Shown here: positions 1 through 7,636 of the stretch, piece by piece
Layout: each line of letters starts with the position of its first letter
Numbering within the stretch: position 1 is the first letter of the stretch
DNA from: Flavobacteriaceae bacterium
GTDB taxonomy: Bacteria; Bacteroidota; Bacteroidia; Flavobacteriales; Flavobacteriaceae
Direction of reading: 5' to 3'
DNA length: 64,000 bases
Assembly: GCA_947446865.1 (NCBI GenBank)
Contig: CANFHX010000009.1
Coordinates: 31,678-95,677, forward strand
Position numbers and translations under genes: made by a program
The notes under the pieces: generated by a model
Databases searched by the model: none
Told to the model about the DNA's origin: nothing
What the model saw: only the letters and a program-made list of their open reading frames with translations

Positions 1-699
1 AAATTGTATAAACTATAAAAAAGCCTCCCTTAGGAATTTCTATTTGTTCTTTTAATAACAATTCAAATTTCTTCTTTATTTTTTTAGAATCTATAATGGC
101 AATTTGCTCAAAATCATTTAATTTTTGTTTAGGAATTCCACCATCATTTGAATAAAGTTCAATTCTAAGCATAGTTTTAAGTCTTGTTTTTTAAAAGCTC
201 CTTCTCTTGTAATTTGATTAAAATCTTTTTCAATTATAGGAATTGTGATTGTTTTTAAAAAAGAGTTTGGATTGTCATATGAAATTAAGAAAGCATATTG
301 TTGTGCAATAGCAGACCAAACCATTTTGTAAATGTCATTATGTATTAAAGGTTTTATGTTAGTAAGTATTTTTTTTCTTTTAATACTAGTAATTTTGATT
401 TCATCAAGATTGATGTAGTTTGGTTTTAAATAAACTTCATCTTTAATGTTTTGTAATTTGATTATTTTATTTTCATATCCTATATGTGTAATTTTAATAA
501 TGTCAGAACAGTTGATTTTTAGTTTTACTTTTCCTTCATTATCAGCAAACAAAACATATCCGTTTCCAAAATCTATATTTGAAAAGGGTAGAATTTCATT
601 TGTTAAAGAGTCTTTAACAATGAATTTTTTTTCTTGTAAATTTGTAACTTGTCCATATGTTGAATATGCAGACAATAAAAAAAATAGTATAATTTTCAT
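1..699 (-). pseudogene. Carboxypeptidase-regulatory-like protein, frameshifted and cut by the window edge
   Basis: The gene starts at 699 with a signal peptide (MKIILFFLLSAYSTYGQ) and a carboxypeptidase-regulatory-like beta domain at about residues 25-95, ending in the typical I-x-HIGYE motif. The frame ends early near 118. In the next frame the sequence continues with residues such as RIELYSNDGG and IEIPKGGFFIVYTI, which align with the second half of the two paralogues at 1772-2728 and 2718-3611 (compare IFPPEGIFVLVEI). The shift maps to a T6 run at 187-192; one extra base would restore the frame. The gene also runs off the left edge. It follows a broken precursor gene after a hairpin, so this unit appears to be decaying, although a homopolymer sequencing error cannot be excluded. 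The role is unknown: a secreted accessory protein of the peptide locus. Confidence 0.75.
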
Positions 700-716
700 A
701 GTTTATATTTTGTGAA

Positions 717-745
717 TTTGAGATTGCCAATTTGGCAATCTCAAA
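717..745 (-). promoter_or_regulatory. Intergenic hairpin after precursor 1
   Basis: Perfect inverted repeat of about 13-14 bp with almost no loop (tttgagattgccaa / ttggcaatctcaaa), lying between the stop of precursor 1 and the next gene. There is no U tract, so it is not a classical terminator. All four precursors have such a hairpin with a different sequence, which suggests an attenuator or a 3'-end stabiliser that sets a high precursor-to-accessory ratio. Confidence 0.6.
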
Positions 746-749
746 TAAA

Positions 750-1001
750 TTAACACATCATTCCTGCAGGGCATGGACCATAAGCATTTGAAGGATCTAG
801 TTCAACAGGTGAACCCCAATTGAAACCTAAAAATGTTCTTTGACCATCATAGTGACATTCATATACTGTAGTGCTTTCACCAACAGTCATTGTATTGCCT
901 GTACATGATGCATTTACCAGTCTCATTCCACCATTAACATTTTTTTATTCCTCTTTACTTAAAAGAGCGACACCTTCTAAATTTAAAATGTTTTTTAACA
1001 T
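750..1001 (-). pseudogene. GG-leader peptide precursor 1, nonsense codon in leader
   Basis: The frame from 1001 reads as a 25-residue leader (MLKNILNLEGVALLSKEE-stop-KNVNGG) followed by a 58-residue core to the stop at 750-752. Codon 19 (945-947) is TAA where the three sister genes have CAA (Gln in KEEQKNVNGG), so one C-to-T change has interrupted the leader. The rest of the frame is open. The core has four Cys and ends GPCPAGMMC; with its FLGFNWGS stretch it resembles precursor 2 (FLGIGFGS, SGPC). In this family the leader would be cut after GG by a C39 peptidase exporter. Because of the stop it is probably silent, unless the stop is read through or is a sequence error. Confidence 0.8.
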
Positions 1002-1265
1002 AATATAAAGTATAAAAATTTATTTCCCTCAATCATTTTAAGTCAGTTGAGTTTCTGACTACTCTTGCAAGAATATTTTTAATCTATTATGATAACACGT
1101 TATAATGTCATTTATTTTTTTTTTATTTTTCACAAAAAAAATAATTTATAATAACCTTATTTTTTTTATTTTGGTCGTTTTTCCATAATGCTTTGCTATA
1201 ATTTTTAAGCAAGTTGCACCACAATCTTTGAAATCGGCTTGTTTGTAGAATGGAAAATTTGGCAT
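1002..1265 (-). repeat. Repeated flank block, copy 1 (5' leader region + C39 fragment)
   Basis: About 264 bp nearly identical to 3899-4163 and 5904-6169. Read on the minus strand it contains the first 39 codons of a C39 peptidase gene, an AT-rich stretch, a TAACACGTTA near-palindrome, and a 36-bp conserved element (1040-1075 on plus) with an AGTCAG/CTGACT hairpin and CTTGCAAG palindrome. It then leads into the precursor start. It is the likely promoter and 5' UTR of each unit and the homology by which units duplicate or exchange. Confidence 0.8.
1146..1265 (-). pseudogene. C39 peptidase/ABC exporter N-terminal fragment, copy 1
   Basis: An ATG at 1263-1265 follows the upstream TAA with no gap and opens 39 codons beginning MPNFPFYKQADFKDCGATCL and ending IRLL-stop. 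FYKQ-x-D, DCG-x-TCL and IIAKHYGK are the start of a peptidase C39 domain of bacteriocin ABC exporters, including the catalytic Cys (residue 15). Such exporters are about 700 residues; here everything after about residue 33 is missing. Too short to be an enzyme; read as a duplication scar. Confidence 0.75.
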
Positions 1266-1739
1266 TTATTCGATTAAATATTTTTCTAATTCCTTTTTCA
1301 ATTTTTCTCCTTCACTAGGTCTTGGAGCATCATTGTTTATTAGAATACCTTCTTTATTAAAAATCATATATCGAGGAATGCTTTTTACAGAAATATCAAA
1401 TTGAGATGATATTTTGAAGTCGCTTGTTTTTTTCAAATTAATTGTCATAAAATTATAGTTGTATCCCTCTAGATGTTCTTTTTTAACTGCTTTCATCCAT
1501 TTGTTTTCATCTAAATCAATGGATAAATATATAAAAACAACATCTTTATATTTTTCTTGAAGCTCAAGAGAATATTTCATTTCTTTTCTACAAGGGTTTC
1601 ACCAACTAGCCCAAAAATCAACGAAGATTACTTTTCCTTTATTTTCTTTAATGATTTCGTCAAATGATTTTTTTTCTTGCCCATAAAAACTTATGGATAG
1701 AAAACAACACACAACATATATTATTATTTTATTTTTCAT
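1266..1739 (-). pseudogene. Short TlpA-like thioredoxin with in-frame UGA at the catalytic Cys
   Basis: From ATG 1739 the frame gives a signal peptide (MKNKIIIYVVCCFLSISFYG) then a thioredoxin fold: VIFVDFWASW, then TGA at 1599-1601 (codon 47), then NPCRK, and the C-terminal half with a cis-Pro region (KSIPRYMIF). In both paralogues this position is Cys (WASWCAPC, WASWCGPC). The stop therefore replaces exactly the first catalytic Cys, as in selenoproteins. I saw no convincing SECIS hairpin just downstream, and the neighbouring genes of this unit are also damaged, so a Cys-to-stop mutation is more likely. An internal ATG at 1580 could only give a 104-residue fragment lacking the strand and first helix. 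It lacks the long N-terminal domain of the 468-residue paralogues. Confidence 0.75.
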
Positions 1740-1771
1740 ATACAACATCCATTTGAATATAATTATAAAAA

Positions 1772-2728
1772 TTACTCATATATTTCTAATTCATACCCAA
1801 TACCTAAATTTACATTACTTTCTTTTTTGCTATTTACTGAAAGTTTGATATCATTATCAGAAATGTTTTTCCATTGATTTTTTTCATTAAAATTATTTTT
1901 AAAAAAAGTTATTTTTTTCTCTAATTTATTTGTCAGTATAAATTGAGGCATTAGAAAAGTATCTGCTTTATTTTTGTAATTAGAATCTGTTAAAAATAAA
2001 TCATTTGAATTGTTTTTTTCTCCTAAATTCTCAATCGATACAAAAAAACCATTTTCAGGAATATAGATATTATTACTCTTTAAATCAATTTGAAAATCGC
2101 TTGCAGAATTTTCATCAATTTTCACAATTATATTATCCTCATTTATCTTTTCTCCAGGACAATTATTCTTGTTTTCATAAAAATTTATTCTAAAATAAGT
2201 TTGAAATGGAAATTTTTTTAAAACCTGTGACTTATTTAATAATCTATAGTTCATTGTTTTTGTCAAGATAGGAACTATAATTTTTTTTAATTTCACAGTA
2301 TTATTTGGGAAGTTATTTTCAATAAGTGTTGCAATTTCGTTTCCATTTGAAGTTCTGAATCCATCATAAAATTCACTGCTGTTTTTTGTTTTTATTTTGG
2401 ATACTTTCTTTATTTTATTTATTTTATTACTAATTATGATCTCTTTAAGTTCAATTATATCATCTTCTAAAATTACAGTATCCTTAATATATTTATTTAA
2501 AATAATATATTGTTTGTAGCCAACAGAAGAAATTTTTATGGTATCATTCTCATTTGCTGTAATTTGAAAATAACCTGTTTCATTTGAGTAAACACCAGTT
2601 TTTAGACCATATTTTACATTAGCAAACTGTATTGGCTCATTTTTCTTATTAAGAAGCAATATTTTTTTTTGACAAAAAGCGTTTAAACTTATTAATAGTA
2701 ATATTAAAATGCAGATTTTATTTTTCAT
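1772..2728 (-). CDS. Secreted carboxypeptidase-regulatory-like protein A
   Basis: 318 residues. There is a signal peptide (MKNKICILILLLISLNAFCQ), then a carboxypeptidase-regulatory-like beta sandwich at about residues 25-100 (PIQFANVKYG, SNETGYFQI, IKISSVGYKQYII), then a roughly 200-residue domain shared with 2718-3611 and the broken gene at the left edge (FRINFYENK, IYIPENGFFVSIENLG). Its start overlaps the end of 2718-3611 by 11 bp, so the two are translationally coupled paralogues. It lies between precursor 2 and a damaged thioredoxin gene. The family is common beside GG-leader peptides in Bacteroidota, but I know no biochemical role; a periplasmic maturation, immunity or display function is inference only. 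Confidence 0.7.
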   Translation of the reverse strand: MKNKICILILLLISLNAFCQKKILLLNKKNEPIQFANVKYGLKTGVYSNETGYFQITANENDTIKISSVGYKQYIILNKYIKDTVILEDDIIELKEIIISNKINKIKKVSKIKTKNSSEFYDGFRTSNGNEIATLIENNFPNNTVKLKKIIVPILTKTMNYRLLNKSQVLKKFPFQTYFRINFYENKNNCPGEKINEDNIIVKIDENSASDFQIDLKSNNIYIPENGFFVSIENLGEKNNSNDLFLTDSNYKNKADTFLMPQFILTNKLEKKITFFKNNFNEKNQWKNISDNDIKLSVNSKKESNVNLGIGYELEIYE

Positions 2729-3611
2729 AATTTATTTTTTTTATTTCTATTCCAAAACGAAAGTTTGGAATAGATTGTTTACTGTTTTCATACCACTCTG
2801 AATATTCAGATAATTCGTAATTATAAGTACGATAATAAGAATTAATATTTTTTGAAGTTTTATGTAAAATTAATTCGAAAGATGGCGTGTAGTATTTGTT
2901 TTTAATGGTGTAATTGTCATAAAAGTTTGAATTTGGAATTTCAACTAATACAAATATACCCTCTGGTGGAAATATTTCTTTTTTTGATAAATTGATTTCA
3001 ACGTAATCTTCTCCTATTTCTTTTCTTGCTATTATATCGCTTTCCAATATTTTTTTTAGAGGTAGTTTGCTAATTGTATCTATGCTCATTAAATTTACAA
3101 TGAAAGGTAAGTTTTCAGTTTCCTTTGGACAATTATAGGTTTTTCTAACACTAATTATAATTTTATAAATGTAGTAGTTTTCATTTAATGTATTTTTAAC
3201 GTGTACACATAATTGAGTGCCAAAACTTGGATTAAAATTATTAAATGTTTTAAATCTTTCTAAAACACCCGGAGTTGGAAAAAGTTTTATACTTTCTATC
3301 TTTTTTGTTTGAATTATTTCTACCGTTTCTAATTCTTCGATTTTTTCTGTTAAAACAATTTTTTGAATTTTATAAATATCAACAAAATTAGCCGTGTAGT
3401 CTTTAAAACCAATATGTGTTAATTTAATTTTTTTGTGATTCAAATCTTTGTTAACATTAAACACACCATTAAGGTCGGTCTTTTGAACATAAATCGAATC
3501 ATAATAAATATTAACGTCAGATATAGGTACATCAGATTTGGTCAAAACAAAAATTTTGTTTTGACCACACATTATTGTTGTGTAAAATAAAGCTATTAGA
3601 ATAATTCTCAT
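2718..3611 (-). CDS. Secreted carboxypeptidase-regulatory-like protein B
   Basis: 297 residues. There is a signal peptide (MRIILIALFYTTIMCGQ), a carboxypeptidase-regulatory-like domain (DVPISDVNIYYDS, TDLNGVFNV, IKLTHIGFKDY), then the same C-terminal domain as its neighbour (TYNCPKETENLPFIVNL, IFPPEGIFVLVEIP). It is the first gene after precursor 2 and is separated from it by a perfect hairpin. Duplication next to protein A suggests two related extracytoplasmic partners for one peptide. It is not a carboxypeptidase: no catalytic domain or zinc motif is present. Confidence 0.7.
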   Translation of the reverse strand: MRIILIALFYTTIMCGQNKIFVLTKSDVPISDVNIYYDSIYVQKTDLNGVFNVNKDLNHKKIKLTHIGFKDYTANFVDIYKIQKIVLTEKIEELETVEIIQTKKIESIKLFPTPGVLERFKTFNNFNPSFGTQLCVHVKNTLNENYYIYKIIISVRKTYNCPKETENLPFIVNLMSIDTISKLPLKKILESDIIARKEIGEDYVEINLSKKEIFPPEGIFVLVEIPNSNFYDNYTIKNKYYTPSFELILHKTSKNINSYYRTYNYELSEYSEWYENSKQSIPNFRFGIEIKKINYEK

Positions 3612-3622
3612 ATTTTTTTTAA

Positions 3623-3652
3623 TATACTACGAAGTGAAAACTTCGTAGTATA
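3623..3652 (-). promoter_or_regulatory. Intergenic hairpin after precursor 2
   Basis: Perfect 13-bp stem with a GAAA tetraloop (tatactacgaagt-gaaa-acttcgtagtata), immediately after the precursor 2 stop. On the transcribed strand it is followed by an A-rich, not U-rich, stretch, so partial attenuation or RNA stabilisation is more likely than termination. It occupies the same place as hairpins after the other three precursors, with an unrelated sequence. Confidence 0.65.
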
Positions 3653-3661
3653 AAAATAAAT

Positions 3662-3898
3662 TTAACCATTACAAGGTCCTGATTGAACTTCGCCCCAAGA
3701 ACCAAAACCAATTCCTAAAAAGGACGGTCTACACTTAAAGGTACAAGTTCCAGTTGCATAACCATTCCCAACATAACCACTTGCAGTTATGTCTTCTTCG
3801 TAAGATAACGTTACGCATTTTAGACCACCATTAACGTTTTTTTGTTCCTCTTTGCTTAATTGAGAAACGCCTTCTAAAGTTAAAATGTTTTTTAACAT
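3662..3898 (-). CDS. GG-leader peptide precursor 2
   Basis: 78 residues: a 25-residue leader ending KEEQKNVNGG, then a 53-residue core beginning LKCVTLSYEED and ending VQSGPCNG. The core has four Cys (one at residue 3, two in CTFKC, one in GPC) and many Gly, consistent with a disulfide-containing bacteriocin-like peptide. The leader has the MLKNIL-x-LEGV-x-LSKEEQK pattern of double-glycine leaders recognised by C39 exporters. The start at 3898 is shared with all sister genes. Whether the product is antimicrobial or a signal cannot be decided from sequence. Confidence 0.85.
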   Translation of the reverse strand: MLKNILTLEGVSQLSKEEQKNVNGGLKCVTLSYEEDITASGYVGNGYATGTCTFKCRPSFLGIGFGSWGEVQSGPCNG

Positions 3899-4163
3899 AA
3901 TATAAAGTATAAAAATTTAATAATCTCAAATTGTTTTAAGTCAGTTGAGTTTCTGACTACTCTTGCAAGAATATTTTTAATCTATTATGATAACACGTTA
4001 TAATGACATTTATTTTTTTTTTATTTTTCACAAAAAAAATAATTTATAATAACCTTATTTTTTTTATTTTGGTCGTTTTTCCATAATGCTTTGCTATGAT
4101 TTTTAGGCATGTTGGTCCGCAGTCTTTGAAATCGGCATGTTTGTAAAATGGAAAATTTGGCAT
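3899..4163 (-). repeat. Repeated flank block, copy 2
   Basis: Near-identical to 1002-1265 and 5904-6169. It contains the C39 fragment, the AT-rich linker and the 36-bp conserved hairpin element (3938-3973 on plus), and ends at the precursor 2 start codon. Presumed promoter/5' UTR of unit 2. Confidence 0.8.
4044..4163 (-). pseudogene. C39 peptidase/ABC exporter N-terminal fragment, copy 2
   Basis: The ATG at 4161-4163 directly follows the TAA of the thioredoxin gene (TAAATG). 39 codons carry FYKH-x-D, DCGPTCL and IIAKHYGK, the classic start of a C39 peptidase with its catalytic Cys at residue 15, then end in IRLL-stop at the same place as copies 1 and 3. No ATPase or membrane domain follows. 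Confidence 0.75.
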
Positions 4164-5570
4164 TTATTGATTCAAATATTTATCCAACTCATCTTTGATT
4201 TCTTTAGAATTTGGATTAGGCGCATTGCTATTAACTAAATTACCTTTCTTATCATAAATTATAAAACGTGGAATTGTTTTCATTATTAATTCTTGATATA
4301 GATTGGCTTTAGGATAATTTATCGATAAAAAATTGTTTTTTAAATTTTTTAAATTTTCTTTCTTACTTGCAACCTCCCACCTTTTTATATCGCTATCAAT
4401 AGATATATATATAAACTCAACGTCTTTATTTTTATATTCCTCATGAAGTATTTTTGAGCTTGGCATTAAAGCTCTACAAGGCGCACACCAACTTGCCCAA
4501 AAATCTAAATAAATAACTTTTCCTTTATAACTTTCAATAATTTGTGTTAGTGTTTTTTTATTATTTTCGCCATTAAGAAGTATATCATCATTGTTATTGA
4601 CTATTGTACTCTTAAAGAATTTAGGGAATTTAATTTTAAAATAATTAATTGCATAGCTATTTTTTGATTCTTTTTTATAAGTATTATAACATTCTAAAAA
4701 ATCTTCTTTAGTTCCTCTAATCGCAATGTTTTCAAGATTATAAAACATTAAGTATTCTCTGTTAATTTTATCAATCTCTATTAATTTTACAGCTTTTTGA
4801 AATTGGTCTTTAAAATCTGTCATTCTTCCATCGGAAACACTTATAAATTTGGGTCTAAATATTTCTTCAAAAGCATTATTTATCATATAGGTGTATGTAT
4901 CATTACCTAAATCATATGATTGATTTAAAATATTCAATGGCTCAGATGTTGATATGTTCTCTTTATTTTTTAAATATGAGATATTTAATTCATAGTTCTT
5001 TTCGTCTAATAATTCTTTATTATGTAGAGAATCAAAAAAAATGATTTGTTTCAAATCTCTTTTGTTTCTCTCATTTGAATCATTTTCAAGTTCTTTAGAA
5101 TTTTTAAATCTTTTATGTTTTTCATAAAAAATAAAATCATTAAAATCTAACGGATATTTTAAATTAAAAGCACTATTATAATTATAATTGTTATTCTTTG
5201 AGCTTTTAACAAATGGAACATTATTTTTATATTCAAAAACAATTGTATCATTTGGGTAAATGTAATAAGAGTTAACACAGAAGTCTTTGATAAAATATTT
5301 ATGATATAGATATATAGGTTTTGTAGTTTTAATTTTAATTGTCTTGCTTGTATTACTAATATTTATTTTATTATTTATAAAATCATTTTCAAATCTATAA
5401 TATATCTTATTATCATCAATTGAGTAATTACTTTTTCCAAAAAAAGTAGTGTCATTTATTTGAGGATTTTTAAATATTATTGTTATAAAACTATTCTTGT
5501 CATAAGTCTCCTTTTTTTTATTGCAAGAAAAAATAAGAATAGATAAAAATAAAATGAAGATTTTTTTCAT
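4164..5570 (-). CDS. TlpA-like thioredoxin lipoprotein (468 aa)
   Basis: 468 residues. The N-terminus (MKKIFILFLSILIFSCNKKK) is a lipoprotein signal with lipobox LIFSC, so the protein is likely anchored on the periplasmic side of a membrane. Residues 25-330 form a family-specific region without a recognised fold. Residues about 340-468 form a TlpA/AhpC-type thioredoxin domain with YLDFWASWCAPC and the cis-Pro motif TIPRFIIY. It would reduce, isomerise or form disulfides in a periplasmic partner, plausibly the Cys-containing core encoded upstream (5634-5903). It is a close paralogue of 6170-7579, with nearly identical C-terminal ends. Upstream is precursor 3 plus a hairpin; downstream, without a gap, is a C39 fragment. 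Confidence 0.8.
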   Translation of the reverse strand: MKKIFILFLSILIFSCNKKKETYDKNSFITIIFKNPQINDTTFFGKSNYSIDDNKIYYRFENDFINNKINISNTSKTIKIKTTKPIYLYHKYFIKDFCVNSYYIYPNDTIVFEYKNNVPFVKSSKNNNYNYNSAFNLKYPLDFNDFIFYEKHKRFKNSKELENDSNERNKRDLKQIIFFDSLHNKELLDEKNYELNISYLKNKENISTSEPLNILNQSYDLGNDTYTYMINNAFEEIFRPKFISVSDGRMTDFKDQFQKAVKLIEIDKINREYLMFYNLENIAIRGTKEDFLECYNTYKKESKNSYAINYFKIKFPKFFKSTIVNNNDDILLNGENNKKTLTQIIESYKGKVIYLDFWASWCAPCRALMPSSKILHEEYKNKDVEFIYISIDSDIKRWEVASKKENLKNLKNNFLSINYPKANLYQELIMKTIPRFIIYDKKGNLVNSNAPNPNSKEIKDELDKYLNQ

Positions 5571-5588
5571 GTTTTTTGTTTTTTATTA

Positions 5589-5620
5589 AAATCCTAATGC
5601 TAATTAAAGCATTAGGATTT
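5589..5620 (-). promoter_or_regulatory. Intergenic hairpin after precursor 3
   Basis: Perfect 12-bp stem (aaatcctaatgc / gcattaggattt) with an 8-nt loop between precursor 3 and the thioredoxin gene. No clear U tract follows on the minus strand. Same position as the hairpins at 717, 3623 and 7598, different sequence. Confidence 0.65.
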
Positions 5621-5633
5621 ATGGATTAATGAA

Positions 5634-5903
5634 TTATGCTGCCCATGGAGAGTTTGCATATCCTGCCGCACTACATGCAACATTACCACCACCAGAACCA
5701 CCATTTGCCCACGCAACAGCTTGATCTGGAGTTAAATCGTGCATTACAACAGCATACTCACCTGTTAATGGTGGAGCATATTTACGCCATTGTCTTGCAG
5801 CGCATCCACTTCCTGAGGCATCTAATTTTCCGCCATTCACATTTTTTTGTTCCTCTTTGCTTAATTGAGCAACACCTTCTAAATTTAAAATGTTTTTTAA
5901 CAT
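5634..5903 (-). CDS. GG-leader peptide precursor 3
   Basis: 89 residues from ATG 5903, the start matching the sister genes; an upstream in-frame ATG at 5939 lies inside the conserved 5' block and is rejected. The leader MLKNILNLEGVAQLSKEEQ ends KNVNGG at residue 25. The 64-residue core begins KLDASGSGCAARQW, is rich in Gly and Ala, has two Cys and ends CSAAGYANSPWAA. The ANSPW end and an upstream A-V-A stretch are shared with precursor 4, and both are followed by the long thioredoxin lipoprotein. Predicted cleavage after GG by a C39 exporter. Confidence 0.85.
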   Translation of the reverse strand: MLKNILNLEGVAQLSKEEQKNVNGGKLDASGSGCAARQWRKYAPPLTGEYAVVMHDLTPDQAVAWANGGSGGGNVACSAAGYANSPWAA

Positions 5904-6169
5904 AATATAAAGTATAAAAAATTGTTTTTCCTCAATCATTTTTTAAGTCAGTTGAGTTTCTGACTACTCTTGCAAGAATATTTTTAATCTATTATGATAA
6001 CACGTTATAATGTCATTTATTTTTTTTTATTTTTCACAAAAAAAATAATTTATAATAACCTTATTTTTTTTATTTTGGTCGTTTTTCCATAATGCATTGC
6101 TATGATTTTTAGGCATGTTGGTCCACAGTCTTTGAAATCGGCTTGTTTGTAAAATAGAAAATTTGGCAT
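5904..6169 (-). repeat. Repeated flank block, copy 3
   Basis: Near-identical to 1002-1265 and 3899-4163. It contains the C39 fragment (6050-6169), the TAACACGTTA near-palindrome and the 36-bp hairpin element (5945-5980 on plus). Presumed promoter and 5' UTR of unit 3. Confidence 0.8.
6050..6169 (-). pseudogene. C39 peptidase/ABC exporter N-terminal fragment, copy 3
   Basis: The ATG at 6167-6169 abuts the upstream TAA. 39 codons begin MPNFLFYKQADFKDCGPTCL and end IRLL-stop. It differs from copies 1 and 2 by a few silent and missense changes (P5L, K25M). The catalytic Cys is kept but the His/Asp part of the peptidase and the whole exporter are absent. Confidence 0.75.
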
Positions 6170-7579
6170 TTATTGATTCAAATATTTATCCAACTCATCT
6201 TTGATTTCTTTAGAATCTGGATTAGGCGCATTGCTATTAACTAAATTACCTTTCTTATCATAAATAATAAAACGTGGAATTGTTTTCATTATCAATTTTT
6301 GATATAGATTTGCTTTAGGATAATTTATTGACAGAAAATTATTTTCTGAATTTGTTAATTGTTCTTTCTGAGTTGCAGATTTCCAATTTTTTTCATCATC
6401 GTCAATAGAAATATAGATAAATTCAACTTTTTCATCTTTATATTCATCATGAAGATTTCTAGAACTTGGCATTAAGGCTCTACAAGGACCGCACCAACTT
6501 GCCCAAAAATCTATATAAATAACTTTTCCTTTGTGACTTTGAATAATTTGAGTCAGAGTGTTTTTTTCTTTCTTTTTATTAAATAATAAAATATCCATGT
6601 TATCACTACTTTCATATTCAAAAAACAAAGGATATTTATTTTTAAAGTAATTAATTACAGATTTTTTTTGAGTTTCTTTTTTATATTTTTCAAAGCATTT
6701 TAAGAAATCTTCTTTATAACCTCTTTTTCCTAAAGTTTCAAGATAGTAAAACATTAAATATTCTTTGTTTGTAGGTGAGATTTTATTTAAATTAAAAATA
6801 TTTTCAAATTGTTCTTTAAAATTTGGCATTTTCCCATCGGAAAGAGTAATTATTCTTGGTTTAAATATTTTTTCAAAAGCTATATTTATCAAGTTAGCGT
6901 TTGCATTATCTCCTAAGTTATAAGTCTTTTTTAAAATTTCCATTGCTGTTATGCTTTTAAATACATCTTTATTTTTAAAGTCTTGTAAATTTAAATCATA
7001 ATTTACTCTATCTATTAATTTATTATTTTTTAGAGAATCGAAAAAAACAATTTGTTTTAAATCTCTTTTTACTTTTATTATAGAATCATTTTTTAATTCT
7101 TTTTTTGTCTTAAATCTTTTATACTTCATGAAAAAAGAATAATCATCAAAATCTAATGGATATTTTATGTTAAATGAAGAATTAAAGTTATAACTGTATC
7201 CTCCTTTTCTATTGCTTATAGCGAATGGAACACCGTTTTTGTATTCAAAAGTTATTGTGTCATTAGGATAAAAACAATATGAATTCATACAATAATCCTT
7301 TATAAAATATTTGTGATATACATATATTGGATTACTAGATTTAATTATTATTGTTGTGTCTTTACTACCAACCTTTATTGTATTATTTACAAAATCATTT
7401 TTAAATTTGTAATATACTTTGTTATCATCAATAGTATATGCTTTTTTTCCAAAAAAAGTTGTATCACTTACTTGAGGATTTTTAAATATAATTGTAATGT
7501 AATCACCATTTATTTTCTCTTTTTTTTCAACACAAGAGAAAAACAAAAAACTAAGAATTAAAATAAATATTCTTTTCAT
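6170..7579 (-). CDS. TlpA-like thioredoxin lipoprotein (469 aa)
   Basis: 469 residues, a paralogue of 4164-5570. Lipoprotein signal MKRIFILILSFLFFSCVEKK (lipobox), a family-specific region of about 310 residues, then a thioredoxin domain with YIDFWASWCGPC and TIPRFIIY. The last 50 residues are almost identical to those of the paralogue while the N-terminal part is more diverged, so the 3' end belongs to the homogenised flank of the cassette. It probably acts on disulfides of the precursor 4 product in the periplasm. Located after precursor 4 and a hairpin. Confidence 0.8.
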   Translation of the reverse strand: MKRIFILILSFLFFSCVEKKEKINGDYITIIFKNPQVSDTTFFGKKAYTIDDNKVYYKFKNDFVNNTIKVGSKDTTIIIKSSNPIYVYHKYFIKDYCMNSYCFYPNDTITFEYKNGVPFAISNRKGGYSYNFNSSFNIKYPLDFDDYSFFMKYKRFKTKKELKNDSIIKVKRDLKQIVFFDSLKNNKLIDRVNYDLNLQDFKNKDVFKSITAMEILKKTYNLGDNANANLINIAFEKIFKPRIITLSDGKMPNFKEQFENIFNLNKISPTNKEYLMFYYLETLGKRGYKEDFLKCFEKYKKETQKKSVINYFKNKYPLFFEYESSDNMDILLFNKKKEKNTLTQIIQSHKGKVIYIDFWASWCGPCRALMPSSRNLHDEYKDEKVEFIYISIDDDEKNWKSATQKEQLTNSENNFLSINYPKANLYQKLIMKTIPRFIIYDKKGNLVNSNAPNPDSKEIKDELDKYLNQ

Positions 7580-7597
7580 TATAAATTATGTTATTTT

Positions 7598-7624
7598 AAG
7601 TGGTTGGTAAAACACCAACCACTT
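7598..7624 (-). promoter_or_regulatory. Intergenic hairpin after precursor 4
   Basis: Perfect 11-bp stem (aagtggttggt / accaaccactt) with a 5-nt loop between precursor 4 and the thioredoxin lipoprotein gene. Followed on the minus strand by AAAATAACATAA, so not a classical terminator. Confidence 0.65.
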
Positions 7625-7636
7625 TTGTTAAAAAAA

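Noticed and set aside
1266..1580. A separate 104-residue gene starting at the internal ATG 1580
   Set aside because: It lacks the start of the thioredoxin fold and the first catalytic Cys; the frame upstream to 1739 has a signal peptide and the missing half, interrupted only by UGA.
1550..1601. A SECIS element after the UGA
   Set aside because: I found only weak, AT-rich pairing (CTTG/CAAG, AGAA/TTCT) and no clear hairpin with the expected apical loop.
5636..5905. Plus-strand open frame of 89 codons
   Set aside because: It is antisense to GG-leader precursor 3, whose leader matches three sister genes.
1146..6169. The three 39-codon C39 frames as functional mini-peptidases
   Set aside because: They stop before the His and Asp of the C39 catalytic site and before any exporter domain, and lie in a block that is repeated as a whole.
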